From an uncultured Pseudoxanthomonas sp. (lineage in GTDB: Bacteria; Pseudomonadota; Gammaproteobacteria; Xanthomonadales; Xanthomonadaceae), in contig CALJUL010000056.1 in NCBI GenBank assembly GCA_937975725.1, forward strand, positions 1 to 35,790: a DNA stretch of 35,790 nt, read 5' to 3'. The notes below the pieces were generated by a model. The model did not search any database and was not told the origin of the DNA. It saw only the letters and a list, made by a program, of their open reading frames with translations. This document shows positions 1 through 7,328 of the stretch, one piece after another. The translations under genes and the position numbers were made by a program. The number at the start of each line of letters is the position of its first letter. Position 1 is the first letter of the stretch.

Positions 1-822
1 CGACTGGTGCACGTGCATGCCGCTGCCGTTGTCGCCGACGATGGGCTTGGGCATGAAGGTGACGGTCTTGCCGTTGCGGTAGGCGACGTTGCGGATCACG
101 TGCTTCATCCGCTGCAGTTCGTCGGCCTTGCGCACCAGGGTGTTGAACTTGGCGCCGATCTCGCACTGGCCGGCGGTGGCGACCTCGTGGTGGTGCACTT
201 CGACTTCGATGCCGACCTGCTCCAGCGTCTTGCACATCTCCGCGCGCAGGTCGTGCAGCGAATCGGTCGGCGGCACCGGGAAGTAGCCGCCCTTCACGCC
301 CGGGCGGTAGCCGCTGTTGCCGCCCTCGATCTTGGCGCCGGTGTTCCAGGCCGCTTCCTCGGAGTCGATGCTGAAGAAGGTGTGGCCCATCTCGTTGCCG
401 AAGCGCACGCTGTCGAAGATGAAGAACTCCGGCTCCGGGCCGAAGAACGCCTGGTCGGCGATGCCGCTGGCCTTCAGGTAGGCCTCGGCGCGCTTGGCGA
501 TGCCGCGCGGATCGCGCGAATAGCCCTGCATGGTGGCCGGGTCCAGGATGTCGCAGGTCAGCACCAGGGTCGGATCGGCGTAGAACGGATCCAGGTAGGC
601 GGTGCTGGGGTCGGGCAGCAGCACCATGTCCGACTCGGCGATGCCCTTCCAGCCGGCGATGGAACTGCCGTCGAACATCTTGCCGTCCTCGAACAACGAC
701 GGGTCCACGATGCCGGCCGGGAACGTCACGTGCTGCTCGATGCCGCGCATGTCCACGAAACGCAGGTCGATGAACTCGACCTTGTTGTCCTTGATCAGCT
801 TTTCAACGTTGTCCGCAGACAT
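1..822 (-). CDS. glnA: Type I glutamine synthetase, N-terminal 274 residues (truncated by window edge)
   Basis: Glutamine synthetase makes glutamine from glutamate, ammonia and ATP in the cytoplasm and is the main ammonia-assimilating enzyme. The minus-strand frame starts MSADNVEKLIKDNKVEFIDL and continues with the beta-grasp domain (LRFVDMRGIEQHV). It runs in frame to the window edge, where the ATP-binding signature TFMPKPIVGDNGSGMHVHQS is visible. About 274 of the usual roughly 469 residues are present, so the C-terminal adenylylation Tyr lies outside. The ATG at 822 is preceded by GAGG at suitable spacing. A sigma-54 promoter and a probable NtrC site lie upstream, as expected for nitrogen control. 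The gene is divergent from uppP. Identification is secure; only the start is visible. Confidence 0.97.
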   Translation of the reverse strand, partial: MSADNVEKLIKDNKVEFIDLRFVDMRGIEQHVTFPAGIVDPSLFEDGKMFDGSSIAGWKGIAESDMVLLPDPSTAYLDPFYADPTLVLTCDILDPATMQGYSRDPRGIAKRAEAYLKASGIADQAFFGPEPEFFIFDSVRFGNEMGHTFFSIDSEEAAWNTGAKIEGGNSGYRPGVKGGYFPVPPTDSLHDLRAEMCKTLEQVGIEVEVHHHEVATAGQCEIGAKFNTLVRKADELQRMKHVIRNVAYRNGKTVTFMPKPIVGDNGSGMHVHQS

Positions 823-863
823 CTTGGAACCTCGGGTTGGATGAAGGGTCGTGCCAAGCCTTC

Positions 864-879
864 AGCAATCGCCGTGCCA
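864..879 (-). promoter_or_regulatory. Sigma-54 (RpoN) promoter of glnA
   Basis: Read on the minus strand this is TGGCACGGCGATTGCT, a complete match to the RpoN consensus TGGCACG-N4-TTGCW, with the -24 GG and -12 GC in correct register. Transcription would begin near position 853, about 30 nt before the glnA ATG. A second TGGCACG lies just downstream near 850-856 but lacks a proper -12 element. Confidence 0.92.
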
Positions 880-972
880 ACTTCCGGAATGCGGCAACCT
901 GTTGATTTTCAATGCTTATCTCCGGACCACCCGCACGCTTAATCCCGCTTTTAGTGCGAATTCTGCAACGAT

Positions 973-989
973 TGCACCATGACGGTGCT
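973..989. promoter_or_regulatory. NtrC-type enhancer site upstream of glnA
   Basis: TGCACCATGACGGTGCT is an interrupted palindrome matching the NtrC consensus TGCACY-N5-GGTGCA at 11 of 12 defined positions. Its centre is about 128 bp upstream of the predicted glnA start, a normal enhancer distance for an RpoN activator. It lies close to the uppP side of the intergenic region, where it may overlap the uppP promoter. Confidence 0.8.
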
Positions 990-1008
990 TTCACGTTTCC
1001 ACTATGCT
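979..1008 (+). promoter_or_regulatory. Possible sigma-70 promoter of uppP
   Basis: ATGACG at 979-984 and TATGCT at 1003-1008 are separated by 18 bp, about 35 bp before the uppP start. Both boxes are imperfect. The -35 lies inside the NtrC-type site, so a bound regulator could affect uppP as well as glnA. This is inference from spacing and similarity only. Confidence 0.35.
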
Positions 1009-1042
1009 TGCGCGCTTTACGCCGCCCGGACGCGCGCCGCCC

Positions 1043-1837
1043 ATGAACGACCTGCTCGCCGCGCTGCTGCTCGGCATCCTCGAAGGCCTGACCGAATTCC
1101 TGCCGGTCTCCAGCACCGGGCACCTGCTGATCGCGCAGCACTGGCTGGGCCCGCAGTCGGATTTCTTCAACATCGTCATCCAGGCCGGCGCGATCCTGGC
1201 CACCACACTGGTGTTCCGCCGGCGCATCTGGGAACTGGCCACCGGCTGGGGCGATCCGGCCACCCGCGACTACGCGCTGAAGCTGGCCGCGGCCTTCCTG
1301 GTCACCGCGCTGGTGGGCCTGCCGGTGCGGCTGGCCGGCTGGGAACTGCCGGAGACCGTCACCCCGGTGGCCTGGGCGCTGATCCTGGGCGGCGCCTGGA
1401 TGCTGGTGGCCGAGCGTTTCGCCGAGAAGCGCGGCGACGTGGCCGCGGTGACCTGGAAGGTGGCCGTGCTGGTCGGGCTGGCGCAGGTGGTGGCAGGCGT
1501 ATTCCCCGGCACCTCGCGCTCGGCCGCGGCGATCTTCATGGCGATGCTGGCCGGCACCAGCCGGCGCTCGTCGGCGGCGGAGTTCGTGTTCCTGGTCGGC
1601 ATCCCCACCATGTTCGCCGCCAGCGGCTACGCCTTCCTGGAACTGGTCAAGGACGACGCGCTGGGCCGCCAGGACTGGGCCGCGGTGGCGCTGGCCTTCG
1701 CCGCCGCGACCGTCACCGGCTTCGTGGTGGTGAAATGGCTGCTGGGCTACATCAAGGCCCACCGCTTCACCGGCTTCGCCGTCTACCGCATCGCCCTGGG
1801 CGCCCTGCTCCTGCTGCTGATGCCCGCCGGTAGCTGA
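1043..1837 (+). CDS. uppP: Undecaprenyl-diphosphate phosphatase (BacA/UppP)
   Basis: This integral inner-membrane enzyme dephosphorylates undecaprenyl pyrophosphate to recycle the lipid carrier for peptidoglycan and other surface polymers, and it gives bacitracin tolerance. The protein is 264 residues, the usual family length. Both family motifs are present: the E-x3-E/SSTGH block (EGLTEFLPVSSTGHLLI, residues 14-30) and the PGTSRS loop (155-160) with its essential Arg159. About eight hydrophobic segments cover the rest. I chose the ATG at 1043 because MNDLLAALLLGILEGLTEF is the normal family N-terminus; an in-frame ATG at 1004 would add 13 unlikely residues. No strong Shine-Dalgarno is seen. 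It is divergent from glnA and stands alone. Confidence 0.96.
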   Translation: MNDLLAALLLGILEGLTEFLPVSSTGHLLIAQHWLGPQSDFFNIVIQAGAILATTLVFRRRIWELATGWGDPATRDYALKLAAAFLVTALVGLPVRLAGWELPETVTPVAWALILGGAWMLVAERFAEKRGDVAAVTWKVAVLVGLAQVVAGVFPGTSRSAAAIFMAMLAGTSRRSSAAEFVFLVGIPTMFAASGYAFLELVKDDALGRQDWAAVALAFAAATVTGFVVVKWLLGYIKAHRFTGFAVYRIALGALLLLLMPAGS

Positions 1838-1844
1838 CCGCACC

Positions 1845-1873
1845 CCTGTAGGAGGGGCTTCAGCCCCGACCGC
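1845..1873 (+). repeat. Dispersed REP-like repeat, GGGGCTTCAGCCCC type
   Basis: CTGTAGGAGGGGCTTCAGCC followed by CCGACCGC lies just after the uppP stop. The core GGGGCTTCAGCCCC folds into a short hairpin. The same element recurs at 9765, 13722 and 34578 in this orientation, and at 9902, 13782 and 34647 inverted. It may act as a transcription end or mRNA-stability hairpin for uppP. Confidence 0.85.
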
Positions 1874-1894
1874 ACGCCTGGAAGCCCATCGGGC

Positions 1895-1974
1895 CACGGA
1901 TGACACGGATCGACGCGGACAAAGCAGATCGAAGCCCCAAGAGCTTCATCCGCATCGATCCGCACTGATCCGCG
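1895..1974. repeat. Imperfect inverted repeat with about 30-bp arms (CGGATCGACGCGGA type)
   Basis: The left arm, 1895-1924, contains GGATGACACGGATCGACGCG. The right arm, 1944-1974, reads as its near reverse complement (ATCCGCATCGATCCGCACTG). Roughly 24 of 30 positions pair across a 19-nt spacer, which predicts one long hairpin. Each arm contains tandem, slightly varied CGGATNNA units. It is non-coding and sits between uppP and the following lipoprotein gene. Confidence 0.7.
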
Positions 1975-2092
1975 CCCCCGCTCTCCCAAGGCAAACGCCG
2001 CGCCGGCGCACCCTGCATGGCGGGATGCCCACGGCCTTCACCCCATTCCAACCTCTCGCGCGTTTGCATATATCCCCCTCAAGGAGATCGCC

Positions 2093-2914
2093 ATGAAACG
2101 ACTGCTGCTGTTGGCCCTGCCGCTGGCGCTGGCCGGCTGCCCGAAGCCCGCCGACGAGGCCGCCACGCCGCCCGCGACCGAACAGGCCGCCACGTCCGAG
2201 CCCGCCGCCCCCGCCGCCGACACGACCCTGCTGCCCAAGTACCACTGGCGCCTGGCCGAAGCCACCGACGCCCAGGGCGCACGCATCAAGGCATTGTTCG
2301 CGCGCGCGGACAAGCCGGTGCAACTGGACTTCCAGGCCGACGGCAACCTGAGCGTGTCCAACACCTGCAACCGCATGGGCGGCAGCTACACGTTCGCCGA
2401 CGGCACGCTGACCGCCGGCCGGCTGGCCTCGACCATGATGGCCTGTCCCGATCCCAAGCTCGCGGCGCTGGACCAGGAAGTCGGCAAGCGCTTGGAAGGC
2501 ACGGTCAAGCTGGCCACCACCGCAGGCGAAACCCCGCGGCTCACGCTGACCACCGCCAGCGGCGACGTCCTGGCCTTCGACGGCACGCCCACGCCCGAGA
2601 CCCGCTACGGCGGCCCCGGCGAGCGCGTGTTCCTGGAAGTGGCAGCCGACACCAAACCGTGCAGCCATCCGCTGATCCCGGACAAGCAGTGCCTGCAGGT
2701 GCGCGAGATCCAGTACGACGACAAGGGCCTGAAGACCGGCACGCCCGGCGAGTTCAGGCACTTCTACGAGGAGATCGAGGGCTACACGCACGAGCCCGGC
2801 GTGCGCAACGTGCTGCGCGTGGACCGCTACACGGTGAAGAACCCGCCCGCCGACGCTTCGTCCAACGCCTACGTGCTGGACATGGTGGTGGAATCGGAGA
2901 ACGCGAAGCGCTGA
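2093..2914 (+). CDS. META and DUF4377 domain lipoprotein
   Basis: This is a 273-residue lipoprotein of unknown physiological role. The signal peptide MKRLLLLALPLALAGC ends in the lipobox LAGC, so Cys16 should be lipidated. A low-complexity Ala/Pro/Glu linker follows (17-45), then a META (HslJ-like) domain at about 48-160 with the family's CNRMGGSY (92-99) and MMACPD (115-120) motifs. The C-terminal part (about 165-270), with VREIQYDDKG and FYEEIEGYTHEPG, resembles DUF4377. HslJ-type META domains have been linked to novobiocin resistance and envelope stress, but no function is shown here. The start is set by AAGGAG six bases upstream of the ATG; an AT-rich TGCATATAT lies just before it. The gene appears monocistronic. 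Confidence 0.88.
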   Translation: MKRLLLLALPLALAGCPKPADEAATPPATEQAATSEPAAPAADTTLLPKYHWRLAEATDAQGARIKALFARADKPVQLDFQADGNLSVSNTCNRMGGSYTFADGTLTAGRLASTMMACPDPKLAALDQEVGKRLEGTVKLATTAGETPRLTLTTASGDVLAFDGTPTPETRYGGPGERVFLEVAADTKPCSHPLIPDKQCLQVREIQYDDKGLKTGTPGEFRHFYEEIEGYTHEPGVRNVLRVDRYTVKNPPADASSNAYVLDMVVESENAKR

Positions 2915-2925
2915 GCCCGTCGCGG

Positions 2926-2955
2926 CGGCGGAGTGCGCAGGCGCGCATTCCGCCG
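2926..2955. terminator. Strong hairpin between convergent genes
   Basis: A 13-bp stem (CGGCGGAGTGCGC with GCGCATTCCGCCG, one G-T pair) closes a 4-nt loop between two convergent genes. There is no T-run on either side, so intrinsic termination is uncertain. Its position suits a bidirectional terminator or mRNA 3'-end stabiliser. Confidence 0.55.
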
Positions 2956-2963
2956 TATCCGGC

Positions 2964-3479
2964 TCAGGCCGCCGCCGCGATCGGCGGCGGCCGGCGCAGC
3001 ACCACCCGCGTGCGCGGCCAGCGGTCGTGCCAGCCACGCGGGTCTTCTTCCTCGCTCAGCAGGACCGAGAACGCTTCGAAGGGCACCAGCCGGCACAGGC
3101 TGCGCAGCAACGCCTGGCGGAACGTCGGCGCGCGCCCGGATTCGTCGACCACGCGCGTGCCGGTCAGCAGCTTGCCCACGGTGACGCCGAACGCGGCCTC
3201 CATCGCCGTGTAGTAGACCAGCGTGAAGCCGTAGCCGATCACCTGGTCCTGCCACCACGTGGTGGTGTCCAGCCAGGCGGCGACCGCTTCGTCGCCGATC
3301 GTGTAGGCGGCCAGGGTCGCCAGGCCTATCGCGCCGACCAGCACCAGTTCGTCGACCAGCCAGTTGCAGAAGCGGCGCCCTTTGCCCGCCGGCGCCAGCG
3401 CGGCCGTGGCGGCGGCCGTCTCCTCGACCGCGCCCTGCGGGCTGCGGTACGGATTGTCGTCGGTGCCGTCGGCGCTCAT
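2964..3479 (-). CDS. RDD family membrane protein
   Basis: This 171-residue inner-membrane protein has the RDD domain at about residues 32-160. An early Arg-rich start of the first helix (GKGRRFCNWLVDELVLVGAI) leads into two hydrophobic segments (about 40-63 and 80-105). The loop TVGKLLTGTRVVDESGRAPT with FRQALLRSLCRL is the classic second RDD half. RDD proteins are often assigned transport or assembly roles, but the substrate here is unknown. The short N-terminal DNPYRSP motif is common in proteins of this type. It starts 16 nt after the stop of the PEBP gene and is probably the last gene of the operon running down from 8123. Confidence 0.88.
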   Translation of the reverse strand: MSADGTDDNPYRSPQGAVEETAAATAALAPAGKGRRFCNWLVDELVLVGAIGLATLAAYTIGDEAVAAWLDTTTWWQDQVIGYGFTLVYYTAMEAAFGVTVGKLLTGTRVVDESGRAPTFRQALLRSLCRLVPFEAFSVLLSEEEDPRGWHDRWPRTRVVLRRPPPIAAAA

Positions 3480-3495
3480 CCGCGCAGGGTCGCGT

Positions 3496-4104
3496 TCAAC
3501 GGGCCGTGTTCAGGCTGTAGGTGCCGTGCACCAGCGCCTCGGCCAGCACGTGCCCGTGCATGGCGCGCAGTGCGTCGGCGGCGGTGAAGCGCGCGGGCAG
3601 GTCCAGCGTCGCCACGTCCAGCGCGAACACGCGGAAGAAGTAGCGATGCGTGCGCAGGTCGTTGAACGGCGGATACGGGCCGTCGTAGCCGAGGTAGTCG
3701 CCGCCCATCTGCGCATCGCCGGCGAACCAGCCGGTGTAGTCGTTCAGGCCCTGGCGCGCGCCCTCCGGGCCGGGCGGCGACGGCTTGCCCCGGGCGGTCA
3801 CGCCGTCGCTGCAACTGCCGGCCGCGATCCCGCGCACGTCCGGCGCGATGTCGACCATGGCCCAGTGCACGAAGTCGCCGCGCGGCTGCTCCACCGGGAT
3901 CTGCACGTCATCGCGGCCCACGGTCTCGGGCACGGTCGGCGCGTCCGGGTCGATGCACAGCAGCGCGAAGGACCGCGTGCCCTCCGGCACGTCGTCCCAG
4001 GCCAGGTGCGGATTGCGGTTCGGCGCGAAGCCGTCCGGCTGCCCCATCGCGAACTCGGCCGGGATGGGCTTGGCGTTCTCGAAACTGTCGCTCCACACAC
4101 GCAT
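3496..4104 (-). CDS. YbhB/YbcL-type PEBP-family (Raf kinase inhibitor-like) protein
   Basis: This 202-residue cytoplasmic protein belongs to the phosphatidylethanolamine-binding protein fold. It shows the anion-pocket blocks NPHLAWDDVPEGTRSFALLC with IDPDAP, then DFVHWAMVDI, and GYDGPYPP followed by HRYFFRVFAL. There is no signal peptide. The bacterial members bind small anionic ligands in vitro, and no enzymatic reaction is established. GGAGG lies just upstream of the ATG at 4104, which fixes the start. It sits 19 nt after the TPR/sulfotransferase-like gene and 16 nt before the RDD gene, so all three are probably co-transcribed. Confidence 0.92.
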   Translation of the reverse strand: MRVWSDSFENAKPIPAEFAMGQPDGFAPNRNPHLAWDDVPEGTRSFALLCIDPDAPTVPETVGRDDVQIPVEQPRGDFVHWAMVDIAPDVRGIAAGSCSDGVTARGKPSPPGPEGARQGLNDYTGWFAGDAQMGGDYLGYDGPYPPFNDLRTHRYFFRVFALDVATLDLPARFTAADALRAMHGHVLAEALVHGTYSLNTAR

Positions 4105-4123
4105 GGCGGTTCCTCCTGGTCGG

Positions 4124-6199
4124 TCAGGCTTCGGGGTATCCCAGCCGCACGGCGACCGGTGCCAGCGCGGCGAACGGGCCGGCCAGCGCCTGTGCGTAGT
4201 GGCGCCAGTGGCCGGCCGGGAAGCGGCGCGCGCCGGACGACGGCGGCACCGGCAACTGCACGCCCAGCGCCTGGCCCAGGGCCTGGGCTACCGCGCCGGC
4301 GTCGTCCTTGATGTCGTCCATGCGGATCAGGCGGCTGGGGAACAGGTCCTGCTCGTGCAGGTCGGCGACCTGCTCGAACAGCGCTGCCAGCCACTGCGCG
4401 GCGGCGTCCAGGCCGTCCAGCGCCAGCGGCGCCGGCGCGCCGAAGGCCAGCCAGTCCAGCAACGCGTCGCGCGGGTCGCGCACGGCGAACAGCAGCAGCG
4501 CTTCGGGCAGGTGCGGACGCAGCGCGCGCAGCAGGGCGTTGTCCCACCACAGCAGCCAGTCGATCACGCCGCTGTCCACCGAGCGCTGTGCCAGGGTGGC
4601 GCGCCACTCGGCCACCAGCGCTTCGCCGGACAGTTCGCCGGACAGCAGGCGCGCCGGCGTGGTGTAGTTCTGCAACGGGTCGCGCGGCGGCTCGGGCAGG
4701 TAGCGGTCGCCGCGCAGCCGTTCGCTGACGAAACCCAGCACGCCGGCCAGCGATTCGACCACGGTGCCCGGCGCGCCCCACAGCAGGATCGGGCGCGGCT
4801 GCGAGGCGGCGGCCTCGGTCATCGGCGCCAGCGCCGGCCAGGGCGCCTTGGCGCCGCTCGGCGTCCACAGCGGCAGGCGCACCGGCGCCAGTTCGTGCGC
4901 CAGCGCCGACCAGGTGTCCACGGCGTCGCCGTGGCGGCCGGCGCGGTCCTGCACGAAGCCCAGCCAGCCGCGCAGGCTCAGCTTGTCCTGCGCGTCGGGC
5001 GCGCGCTCCACCAGGTCGCGCACGCGCGCGATGGCGGCCTCGGGATCGCGTTGCAGCAGGGCGTCCACCAGCCGCTGCTCGCCGCTGCTGCGGCCCGGCT
5101 CCATCCCGACGATGCGCTGCGCCACGGCCTCGGCCGCCTCGTGCTCGCCGGCGGCGTCCAGCACCGACATGTGCGCTTCGTGCGCGGGCACGTGCTGCGG
5201 CATCGCCGACACCCAGCGCTCCACCACCGTGCGCGCCTCGGCGCTGCCGACGGCCTCGAACAGCAGGCGCGCCAGCCACAGGTCGTGCGAATCCGGGGCG
5301 GTGGCCAGGGCCGCGTCCAGGCTGACGCGGGCGTCGTCCTGCGCGCCCAGGCGGCGCCAGGCCTCGATGATGGCCAGCAGGGTGTCGCGGTCGCGCGGCT
5401 GCCCGCCCAGGGCGATGCGCAGCGACTTCAGCGCTTCCTCGTTCTGCCCGGCCGCCAGGCGCAGGTGGCCGATGTAGCGGTGCAGCCCGGGCGCGGGATT
5501 GGCCACGCCCTCGACCAGCGGCCGCAACTCGTCCGCGGCGTCGGCCGGGCGGCCCTGGCGGCGGATCAGGTCGGCGATCAGGCTGCGCAGGCTGTCGCTG
5601 CCCGGGGTCTTCTCCACCACGCCGCGGAACGCCTGCTCGGCGAAGGCCCAGTGGCCCTGCGCCATGTGAGCGAAGCCCAGCGCGTAGCGCAGTTGCACGT
5701 CGTCCGGGGCCACCCGCAGCGCGGCGGACAGGATCCGCAGCGCGCTGTCCGCGTCGCCACGGCGCAGCGCCACCATGCCGTCCACGGCCGCCAGTTGCGG
5801 ATGGTCCGGCGCCACGCGCCCGGCCAGCCGGTTGAGGCGCTCGGCTTCGTCCAGGTCGCCCCGGCCCAGCGCCAACTGGGCCTGGATCAGGTAGGCGGTG
5901 AACTGGTTGGGGTCCAGCCCGGTGGCCTGCGCCAGCGCGGTCTGCGCCTCGTCGACGCGGCGGCTGCCCACCAGCACGCCGGCGCGTGCCAGGTGCAGGT
6001 CGGCGTTGTCCGGCGCCAGCGCGATGGCGCGGTCGATGCTCTCGAGCGCGGCCTCGGCCTGGCCGGCCTGCTGCTGGGCGGTGGAGAGCCAGCGCAGCGC
6101 CTGCGGGTCGTCGGGACGCTCGGCGGCCAGCGCCTGCGCGGCGGCCAGGGCGTCGGCCACGGCGCCGCGGCGCAGGGCATCGAGGATGGTGTCGTACAT
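4124..6199 (-). CDS. TPR protein with C-terminal sulfotransferase-like domain
   Basis: This 691-residue protein has no signal peptide. Residues 1 to about 430 are tandem tetratricopeptide repeats, with repeated A-L-x-P-D-x-A-x-L-H units such as LAPDNADLHLARAGVLVG. The C-terminal 240 residues look like a sulfotransferase: PILLWGAPGTVVESLAGVLG at the expected 5'-phosphosulfate loop, LLLFAVRDPRDALLDWLAFG at the 3'-phosphate site, and HWRHYAQAL near the end. TPR-sulfotransferase fusions are common in Xanthomonadaceae, but the loop lacks the usual SGTT, so PAPS binding is doubtful. The role may be a scaffold or a divergent transferase. It begins 49 nt after the YheT gene and lies 19 nt before the PEBP gene. 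Confidence 0.8.
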   Translation of the reverse strand: MYDTILDALRRGAVADALAAAQALAAERPDDPQALRWLSTAQQQAGQAEAALESIDRAIALAPDNADLHLARAGVLVGSRRVDEAQTALAQATGLDPNQFTAYLIQAQLALGRGDLDEAERLNRLAGRVAPDHPQLAAVDGMVALRRGDADSALRILSAALRVAPDDVQLRYALGFAHMAQGHWAFAEQAFRGVVEKTPGSDSLRSLIADLIRRQGRPADAADELRPLVEGVANPAPGLHRYIGHLRLAAGQNEEALKSLRIALGGQPRDRDTLLAIIEAWRRLGAQDDARVSLDAALATAPDSHDLWLARLLFEAVGSAEARTVVERWVSAMPQHVPAHEAHMSVLDAAGEHEAAEAVAQRIVGMEPGRSSGEQRLVDALLQRDPEAAIARVRDLVERAPDAQDKLSLRGWLGFVQDRAGRHGDAVDTWSALAHELAPVRLPLWTPSGAKAPWPALAPMTEAAASQPRPILLWGAPGTVVESLAGVLGFVSERLRGDRYLPEPPRDPLQNYTTPARLLSGELSGEALVAEWRATLAQRSVDSGVIDWLLWWDNALLRALRPHLPEALLLFAVRDPRDALLDWLAFGAPAPLALDGLDAAAQWLAALFEQVADLHEQDLFPSRLIRMDDIKDDAGAVAQALGQALGVQLPVPPSSGARRFPAGHWRHYAQALAGPFAALAPVAVRLGYPEA

Positions 6200-6248
6200 G
6201 GGGCGGTCGGAATCCGGGACAAACGGCGATTGTACCCGCCGCCGCGGT

Positions 6249-7241
6249 TCAGCCCGGCGCCCGTGCCGCCAGCCGCTCGGCCACCCAGCGCTCGGCGTAG
6301 CCGTCGCCGGCGGCGTTCTCGATGAAGCCGCAATGCCCGCCCCAGGGCGCGATCTCCAGCGTGGCCTGCGACGGCAGCCGCCAGTCGCGGAAGGAGTCGA
6401 ACGGGATCACCGGATCGTCCTCGGCCATCAGGATGTGCGCCGGCACCGCCAGCCCCGCCAGCCGGTCGCCGGCGATGGAATAGCCGTCGAAGTACGCTTC
6501 CAGCGAACCGAACGCGGTATGCCGCCGCACCAGCCAGTCGGTCAGCGCGCGCATGTCCAGCGACAGGGTGGCGTCGTCGAAATCGTGCTGCTGCGGGAAC
6601 AGTTCGCGCTTGCGCAGCAGCGAACGCCGCCACTTGCGCGAGAAGTACCAGTCGTACAGCGGCATGGCGCGCTCGATGTGGTCCATCGTCACCGCCGGGT
6701 CCAGCAGCGGGCAGACCGCCGCCACCCGATCCAGCGCCAGCCCGGCCTGCGGCGCGCGCAGCGCCAGCCGCAGGGCGAAGTTGCCGCCGAGCGAATACCC
6801 GGCCACCTGCATCGGGCCGCCGGCCAGCCGGCGCGACACGTCCAGCGCCGCGTGCACCACTTCGTCCAGCCGGTTGGAGTGGAACAGCCCTTCGTTCAGA
6901 TGGTGGGTGTCGCCGTGGTCGCGGAAGTTGAGGCGGAACACGTCGTAGCCACGCGCCAGCAGTTGCGCGGCGGTCATGCGCATGTAGTTGGATTCGCTGC
7001 TGCCTTCCCAGCCGTGCAGCAGCAGCGCCAGGCCGCGCGGCTCGCGGCCCGGCAGGCGGCTGTGGAAGCCTTGCAGGCGCACGCCGTCGCCGCCGTCGAC
7101 GATGTGCTCCACAGTCACCGCGCCGCTGCCGGCCAGCGCGCGCTGGGCGCGGCGGCGGCGCAGCGCACTGGAGCCCAGCACCGATTGCAGGTGCGGATTG
7201 CGCAACCAGCGGGGAGGGCGGTAGTCGGTGGCGGTGATCAT
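6249..7241 (-). CDS. YheT-family alpha/beta hydrolase
   Basis: This 330-residue cytoplasmic hydrolase has the YheT signature N-terminus, RPPRWLRNPHLQSVLGS, meaning 'large region ahead of the fold'. It is followed by LALLLHGWEGSSES (oxyanion region), the nucleophile elbow GYSLGG (Ser150), an acid in MAEDDPVIP and the catalytic His in WGGHCGF. Related proteins are called carboxylesterases or fatty-acyl hydrolases, but the physiological substrate is unknown. No clear Shine-Dalgarno precedes the ATG at 7241. The neighbouring acyltransferase gene upstream (87-nt gap, same strand) suggests lipid metabolism, but that is inference. Confidence 0.9.
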   Translation of the reverse strand: MITATDYRPPRWLRNPHLQSVLGSSALRRRRAQRALAGSGAVTVEHIVDGGDGVRLQGFHSRLPGREPRGLALLLHGWEGSSESNYMRMTAAQLLARGYDVFRLNFRDHGDTHHLNEGLFHSNRLDEVVHAALDVSRRLAGGPMQVAGYSLGGNFALRLALRAPQAGLALDRVAAVCPLLDPAVTMDHIERAMPLYDWYFSRKWRRSLLRKRELFPQQHDFDDATLSLDMRALTDWLVRRHTAFGSLEAYFDGYSIAGDRLAGLAVPAHILMAEDDPVIPFDSFRDWRLPSQATLEIAPWGGHCGFIENAAGDGYAERWVAERLAARAPG

Positions 7242-7328
7242 GGCGCGGCGGCGGACGGCGCCGGCGCGGCGCCCCGGGCGGGAGTATCCCTCCGATCCGC
7301 GGGGAACGCCGTCAACGCCGCCGCCCGG

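Noticed and set aside
850..856. Second sigma-54 promoter at the downstream TGGCACG
   Set aside because: At the required distance it has TTCAT, not TTGC, so the -12 GC is missing.
3785..6325. Plus-strand open frame of 846 codons opposite the TPR gene
   Set aside because: GC-bias shadow of the TPR/sulfotransferase gene, with no domain content.
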